A stretch of 7,398 nucleotides of DNA from NCBI GenBank assembly GCA_904398675.1, contig CAJFPI010000267.1, forward strand, positions 1 to 7,398, in the 5' to 3' direction. Shown in pieces: positions 4,020 through 7,398 of this stretch. The position numbers were made by a program, and so were the translations under genes. How positions within the stretch are numbered: position 1 is the first letter of the stretch; the number at the start of each line of letters is the position of its first letter. The notes under the pieces are model-generated. The model was not told the origin of the DNA. It ran no database searches and saw nothing but the letters and a program-made list of their open reading frames with translations. The stretch comes from an uncultured Oscillospiraceae bacterium. Its GTDB lineage: Bacteria > Bacillota > Clostridia > Oscillospirales > Oscillospiraceae.

Positions 4020-5189
4020 TTACTTGCGCAGCTCCATCAGTTTCTGTTTCAGCTCGCCCTCGATCCTGCCCAGCTCCACTTCGGCCTCCCGGCGTTTCTG
4101 CGCGCCCTCCTGCTGGATGCGGAGCACCTCGTCCAGGGTGGAGATCAGCTGCTGGTTGGTGTGCTGCAGGGTCTCGATGTCAATGATGCTGCGCTCGGAT
4201 TCCTTGGCCACGTTGATGGTCCCCATCTTCAGCATGTCCGCGTTTTTCCGCAGGATGTCGTTGGTGGCCTGGGTAACGGCGCTCTGGGCCTCGGTGGCCT
4301 TGCGGCTGTTCTCCAGGCCCAGGGCCAGCACCATCTGGCTCTTCCACAGGGGGATGGTGTTCACAAGGGAGGACTGGATCTTCTCCACCATCAGCGCGTC
4401 GTTGTTCTGGAGCATCTGGGTCTGCGGCCCCATCTGGATGGACACCATCCGCGTCAGCTCCAGATCGTGGAGCTTTTTCTCAAACCGGTTGCACATCTGC
4501 ATCATATCGTTATAGGCCTGGGCGTCCTCCGGCGCGCCGGTCTCCTCCGCCTTTTTCCGCAGCTCCTCCAGCTGGGTGGCCTGGAGATTGGCCAGGCACT
4601 TCTTCCCGGCCAGGATATACATCGTCAGCTCCTTGTAGTACTGCAGGTTCAGCTCATACATCTGGTCGAACATGGCGATGTCCTTCATCAGGGCCCGCTG
4701 GTGCTGCTCCAGCTCCCGGGTGATCTTCGCCACGCTGGCCTCCGCCTTGCCATACTGGGCCTTCATGGTCTCCAGCTTGTTGCCGGCCTTTTTGAAAAAG
4801 CCGAAGATGCCCTTCTTGTCCTCCTCCTCGCCGAAGTCCTTCAGCTCCACCACCAGGTTTGTCAGCGTGTCGCCGATCTCTCCCAGGTCCTTGTTGCGAA
4901 TGGAGGACAGGGCGTTTTCCGAGAAGGCGGCCACGTTCTTCTGGGCGGCGGAGCCGTACTCCAGAACCATCTGGCTGTCGGTAATGTCGATCTTCTGGGA
5001 GAAATTGTCCACCATCTCCCGCTCGGCAGGGCTGAGCATGCTGTCGTCCAGCTTGACCGGCTCGATCTCCTTCTTTTCCTCTGCGGCTGCCTCGTTTCCC
5101 AGCACCAGCTGGGGAACCGCCTGGGCGGCGGCAGCGTCGACGTTGGGGGTGAGGGTCAGTTGCGGCATGTTGGTTGTTTGATCCGCCAT
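4020..5189 (-). CDS. telA: Toxic anion resistance protein, TelA family
   Basis: This encodes 389 residues, which is normal for the family, with no signal peptide. After a low-complexity N-terminus (to about residue 45), the TelA core runs to near residue 370. It includes LSPAEREMVDNFSQKIDITD, a variable acidic/Gly-Phe stretch (FGEEEDKKGIFGFFKKAGNK), then ELEQHQRALMKDIAMFDQMY and NLQYYKELTMYILAGKKCL. Further on come IPLWKSQMVLALGL and TNDILRKNADMLKMGTINVA. Almost all of it is predicted helical or coiled-coil. TelA proteins were named for tellurite resistance; in Firmicutes their broader role appears to be in envelope or stress responses and is not settled. ATG 5189 is supported by GGAGG 8 bases upstream. 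In-frame ATGs at 5204 and 5228 are less likely; the latter lies inside the upstream gene. It is second in a two-gene operon, 16 bp after the small membrane protein gene. Confidence 0.92.
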   Translation of the reverse strand: MADQTTNMPQLTLTPNVDAAAAQAVPQLVLGNEAAAEEKKEIEPVKLDDSMLSPAEREMVDNFSQKIDITDSQMVLEYGSAAQKNVAAFSENALSSIRNKDLGEIGDTLTNLVVELKDFGEEEDKKGIFGFFKKAGNKLETMKAQYGKAEASVAKITRELEQHQRALMKDIAMFDQMYELNLQYYKELTMYILAGKKCLANLQATQLEELRKKAEETGAPEDAQAYNDMMQMCNRFEKKLHDLELTRMVSIQMGPQTQMLQNNDALMVEKIQSSLVNTIPLWKSQMVLALGLENSRKATEAQSAVTQATNDILRKNADMLKMGTINVAKESERSIIDIETLQHTNQQLISTLDEVLRIQQEGAQKRREAEVELGRIEGELKQKLMELRK

Positions 5190-5205
5190 GATGTTTTCCT
5201 CCATA

Positions 5206-5499
5206 TTAATAAGATCCTTTTTGTCCATCCTGCGCCTGTTCGGGCCGGCGGCCTTCCCGCCGCCGGAGAACCATCGTCCACACCCACTCCCCCAGGGACA
5301 AAACAGCCACCAGGGTATACAGCGCCAGCAGCACCTTCTGCCGAACCACATACTCCGGCGGGCAGACCCCGAGAGCCAGGGCCCGCCGGCCGACCTCGAT
5401 CTCATGAATCTGCCAGAGGGCCATAGCCGACCACACCACGGTGCTTAGGCCGCAGAGCCAAACCGGGGCGCCTTTTCGTTTCTTCTCCATAGGGGCCAT
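5206..5499 (-). CDS. Small two-helix membrane protein upstream of telA
   Basis: This encodes 97 residues. After a basic start (MEKKRKG, from residue 4) come hydrophobic segments at about 12-32 (VWLCGLSTVVWSAMALW) and 55-78 (KVLLALYTLVAVLSLGEWVWTMV). The C-terminus is basic and charged (RRREGRRPEQAQ). Both ends are predicted cytoplasmic with a short outer loop. ATG 5499 is preferred because AAGGCGG lies 8 bases upstream; ATG 5490 is a weaker alternative. I do not recognise the family. Its position directly before telA, under one promoter, is where an XpaC-type partner often occurs in other Firmicutes, but this protein is shorter and I see no XpaC resemblance. It may act as a membrane partner for TelA, an inference from spacing only. 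Confidence 0.72.
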   Translation of the reverse strand: MAPMEKKRKGAPVWLCGLSTVVWSAMALWQIHEIEVGRRALALGVCPPEYVVRQKVLLALYTLVAVLSLGEWVWTMVLRRREGRRPEQAQDGQKGSY

Positions 5500-5562
5500 T
5501 GCGTGCGCCGCCTTTCAGAACAGGGCAGGTGGATTGGGTGCAAATCCTATTTTACCATCCAC

Positions 5563-5591
5563 ATCATACAACAAGCCGTCCCGCCGGTCAA
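5563..5591 (-). promoter_or_regulatory. Promoter of the small membrane protein-telA operon
   Basis: On the minus strand, TTGACC (5591-5586), 17 bp, TATGAT (5568-5563). Each hexamer has one mismatch from consensus. Initiation would be near 5556, giving a leader of about 57 bases. The 93 bp between this and the divergent hrcA -35 box hold no recognisable site. Confidence 0.72.
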
Positions 5592-5684
5592 GAGCGCCCA
5601 TCTGGTTTTTTCTGGATCCTGCGCTGCCGCTCAAAAATTTATCCGGAATTTACAAATTGTTCAATTTCCATGCAACGGAAAGCA

Positions 5685-5713
5685 TTGACAAGGGGCGGCA
5701 TCGGTGATACACT
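5685..5713 (+). promoter_or_regulatory. Vegetative promoter of the hrcA-grpE operon
   Basis: TTGACA (5685-5690), 17 bp, TACACT (5708-5713). The predicted start of transcription, about 5720, lies inside the CIRCE operator, so HrcA binding would block initiation. Confidence 0.82.
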
Positions 5714-5717
5714 CTTT

Positions 5718-5744
5718 TTAGCACTCGGGGAAGTGGAGTGCTAA
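5718..5744 (+). promoter_or_regulatory. CIRCE operator (HrcA binding site)
   Basis: TTAGCACTC (5718-5726), nine bases, GAGTGCTAA (5736-5744): an exact match to the established CIRCE consensus with the canonical 9-bp spacer. It lies 18 bases before the hrcA start codon and directly after the promoter, as expected for heat-shock autoregulation. Confidence 0.98.
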
Positions 5745-5762
5745 AACTTCGCGAGGTGCGAG

Positions 5763-6827
5763 ATGGAATTGACGCCGCGGAAAAAGGAAATATTGAAAGT
5801 GGTGATCGAGAGCTACATCTCCACCGCCGAGCCGGTGGGCTCCAAGGCCATTGCCCAGCAGCTGAGCAGCAAGGTCAGCACCGCCACCATCCGCAATGAG
5901 CTGGCGGATCTGGTGGAGATGGGCTACCTGGAGCAGCCCCACACCTCTGCCGGGCGCGTGCCGTCCCCCAAGGGGTACCGGCTGTATGTCAACGAGCTGA
6001 TGGAGCAGCGGGCCCTGAGCCTGCAGGAGACGGAGCAGATCAACCAGGCCCTGCAGATGAAGATGCAGGAGCTGGACGGGGTGATCTCCAAGGCCGGGCA
6101 GATGGCCGCCGCCCTGGTGAACTATCCCGCCTACGCCATGGCGGGGGTGAAGAGCGAGCTGGCCATCCAGCGCTTTGATCTCCTGCCGGTGGATGAGCAG
6201 AGCTTTATCGCCGTGGTGATGACCGAGGACAGCCGGGTAAAAAGCCGCCTGCTCCGCACGGAGCTCCCGGTGGATGCCGGATCCCTCACGAACCTGGCGG
6301 CGCTGCTCAACGATCAGTTCACCCACATCCACGTCTCGGAAATGAGCCGGCGGCTGATGGACCTCTCCGGACAGATGACGGCCCACGCCTTTGTCACGCT
6401 GAATGTGGCGGTGAACTACGGCATCGAGGTGCTGGAGGGCAGCGAAAAAAACCGGGCGGTAACCGCCGGGGCCAACAACATCCTGAAACTTCCGGAGTTT
6501 CGGGACGCGGACAAGGCCCACGAGCTGATGAGCTTTATGGTGGAGAACCCGGAGAACCTGCCGGTGCCGGCAGAGGGATCCCACATGCAGATCCTCATCG
6601 GTCCGGAAAATGTGAACGAGGCCTTGAAGGACACCAGCGTTGTGGTGGCCAGCTACGACATCGGGGACAATATGCGGGGGCTTGTGGGCGTGGTAGGCCC
6701 CACCCGCATGGACTACGCCACCGTGGCCGCAAGGCTCAGCTACTTTGCCGAGGGATTGACCAAAATGTTCGGGAAACAGGAGAAGGAGAGCCTTCCCCCA
6801 GGCCCTAAGGAGGATACGAAGGAATGA
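5763..6827 (+). CDS. hrcA: Heat-inducible transcription repressor HrcA
   Basis: This encodes 354 residues, close to the usual 340-350. The N-terminal winged helix spans about 1-75: LTPRKKEILKVVIESYI, EPVGSKAIAQ, then STATIRNELADLVEMGYLEQ (recognition helix), followed by the HTSAGRVPSPKGYRLYV signature. A central dimerisation/insert region follows. The family's C-terminal signature appears as IGPENVNEALKDTSVV and then RGLVGVVGPTRMDYATVAARLSYF near 279-335. The last ~15 residues (KEKESLPPGPKEDTKE region) are a low-complexity extension. The repressor binds CIRCE in front of its own gene, and GroE/chaperone availability keeps it active; on heat shock it is titrated away. ATG 5763 is preceded by GAGGTG. 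The stop overlaps the grpE start in an ATGA (6824-6827), indicating translational coupling. Confidence 0.97.
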   Translation: MELTPRKKEILKVVIESYISTAEPVGSKAIAQQLSSKVSTATIRNELADLVEMGYLEQPHTSAGRVPSPKGYRLYVNELMEQRALSLQETEQINQALQMKMQELDGVISKAGQMAAALVNYPAYAMAGVKSELAIQRFDLLPVDEQSFIAVVMTEDSRVKSRLLRTELPVDAGSLTNLAALLNDQFTHIHVSEMSRRLMDLSGQMTAHAFVTLNVAVNYGIEVLEGSEKNRAVTAGANNILKLPEFRDADKAHELMSFMVENPENLPVPAEGSHMQILIGPENVNEALKDTSVVVASYDIGDNMRGLVGVVGPTRMDYATVAARLSYFAEGLTKMFGKQEKESLPPGPKEDTKE

Positions 6828-7398
6828 GCAAGCAACCAGACACCGCTCCGCAGCAGGAGCAGGAAAAGACCGCCGCGGAAACTGAAGGCGCAGAGAAACA
6901 GGAGGCTGCCGCTCAGAAGGAGACGGTGGAGACCTTCACCGTTACCAAAGAGCAGATGGAGCAGATGGAAAACCTGGCCCAGCAGCTCTCCGAGCTCAAC
7001 GACCGGCACCTGCGGCTGATGGCGGAATATGATAACTACAGAAAACGGACCCAAAAGGAAAAAGAGACCATCTACCAGGACGCAAAGGTGGATACCATCC
7101 TGAAGTTCCTGGACGTCTATGACAACCTGGAGCGGGCAGTTTCCCAGGAGGGGGACGCGGAGAACGTCCACAAGAAGGGCATGGAGATGATCTTCCACCA
7201 GCTGGAGGGGATTCTGGAGAAACTGGGCGTGACGGTCCTGGATCCCACCGGGCAGCCCTTCGATCCGGAAAAGCACAACGCGGTGCTCCACATCGAGGAC
7301 GAGAACCTGGGGGAGAACGTGGTGTCCCAGGTCTTCCAGAAGGGGTTCCTGCTGGGAGAGAAGGTCATCCGTTTCGCCACGGTACAGGTGGCCAACTA
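6824..7398 (+). CDS. grpE: Nucleotide exchange factor GrpE (3' end cut by window)
   Basis: The window shows 191 codons, and the frame is still open at the edge. ATG 6824 overlaps the hrcA stop, with AGGAGG 10 bases upstream (6808-6813). The N-terminus (about 1-40) is a Gln/Glu/Ala-rich disordered tail. A long coiled-coil follows: EQMEQMENLAQQLSELNDRH, then the family motif MAEYDNYRKRTQKEKE (67-82) and KFLDVYDNLERAV. The C-terminal beta domain shows LGVTVLDPTGQPFDPEKHNA, then ENVVSQVFQKGFLLGEKVIR and ATVQVAN, the GrpE signature. Only a few residues should be missing. GrpE is a cytoplasmic dimer that releases ADP from DnaK. dnaK and dnaJ would be expected next, outside the window. Confidence 0.97.
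   Translation, partial: MSKQPDTAPQQEQEKTAAETEGAEKQEAAAQKETVETFTVTKEQMEQMENLAQQLSELNDRHLRLMAEYDNYRKRTQKEKETIYQDAKVDTILKFLDVYDNLERAVSQEGDAENVHKKGMEMIFHQLEGILEKLGVTVLDPTGQPFDPEKHNAVLHIEDENLGENVVSQVFQKGFLLGEKVIRFATVQVAN

Noticed and set aside
3930..5426. Long open frame (498 codons) on the plus strand opposite telA
   Set aside because: It is a shadow of the high-GC telA gene and its upstream neighbour. The peptide is Leu/His/Gln-rich without domains, its start falls inside the carD terminator region, and it has no ribosome site.
5718..5744. CIRCE-hrcA-grpE as a novel regulatory arrangement
   Set aside because: The operator, promoter position and gene order are the textbook Firmicutes pattern; nothing unusual was seen.
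5718..6584. Minus-strand frame opposite hrcA (288 codons)
   Set aside because: It is a His/Leu/Gln/Gly-rich shadow of hrcA that ends inside the CIRCE operator, with no plausible start signal.

Overview
This window looks like chromosomal DNA from a GC-rich anaerobic member of the Clostridia, most plausibly an Oscillospiraceae-type gut bacterium (Flavonifractor/Oscillibacter-like). The basis is the high G+C, strong AGGAGG-type ribosome binding sites, and a typical Firmicutes hrcA-grpE heat-shock operon behind a perfect CIRCE operator. A pyruvate:ferredoxin oxidoreductase gene fits an anaerobe. The placement comes from gene content and style, not from a database match.

Layout, left to right. 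(1) Positions 1-183 are the 3' end of nifJ (PFOR), followed by a terminator. (2) Positions 184-522 hold no ordinary gene. They contain five consecutive hairpins, then a second 54-bp copy of the last 17 codons plus stop of nifJ, then a second terminator of similar design. (3) 523-1044 encodes a cysteine-rich DUF6125-like protein. (4) On the minus strand, 2201-1025 is a translationally coupled operon: a PadR repressor, a two-helix HAAS-domain membrane protein and a small lipoprotein. Its last gene overlaps the end of the DUF6125-like gene tail to tail. (5) A divergent promoter with the same hexamers and spacing drives a four-helix membrane protein at 2368-2862. (6) 3125-3923 is a two-gene unit of a 79-residue conserved-looking protein and a CarD-family transcription factor. 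(7) On the minus strand, 5499-4020 encodes a two-helix small membrane protein and a TelA-family protein. (8) From 5685 to the window end is the hrcA-grpE operon, with grpE cut by the window edge.

The genes fall into separate regulatory units. PadR probably represses its own operon, and perhaps the divergent membrane gene, from an inverted repeat over its own -10 box. HrcA represses hrcA-grpE through CIRCE. CarD would act on RNA polymerase more widely. Four promoters with near-consensus hexamers and 17-bp spacers are readable, plus a weaker one with an 18-bp spacer, and four strong intrinsic terminators separate the units.

The least ordinary stretch is 130-501, where an exact gene-end duplication brackets a compact hairpin array. 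It looks like the footprint of a small non-coding element or of a gene-end-targeting recombination event. No integrase or other protein is encoded there, so mechanism and mobility remain inference.
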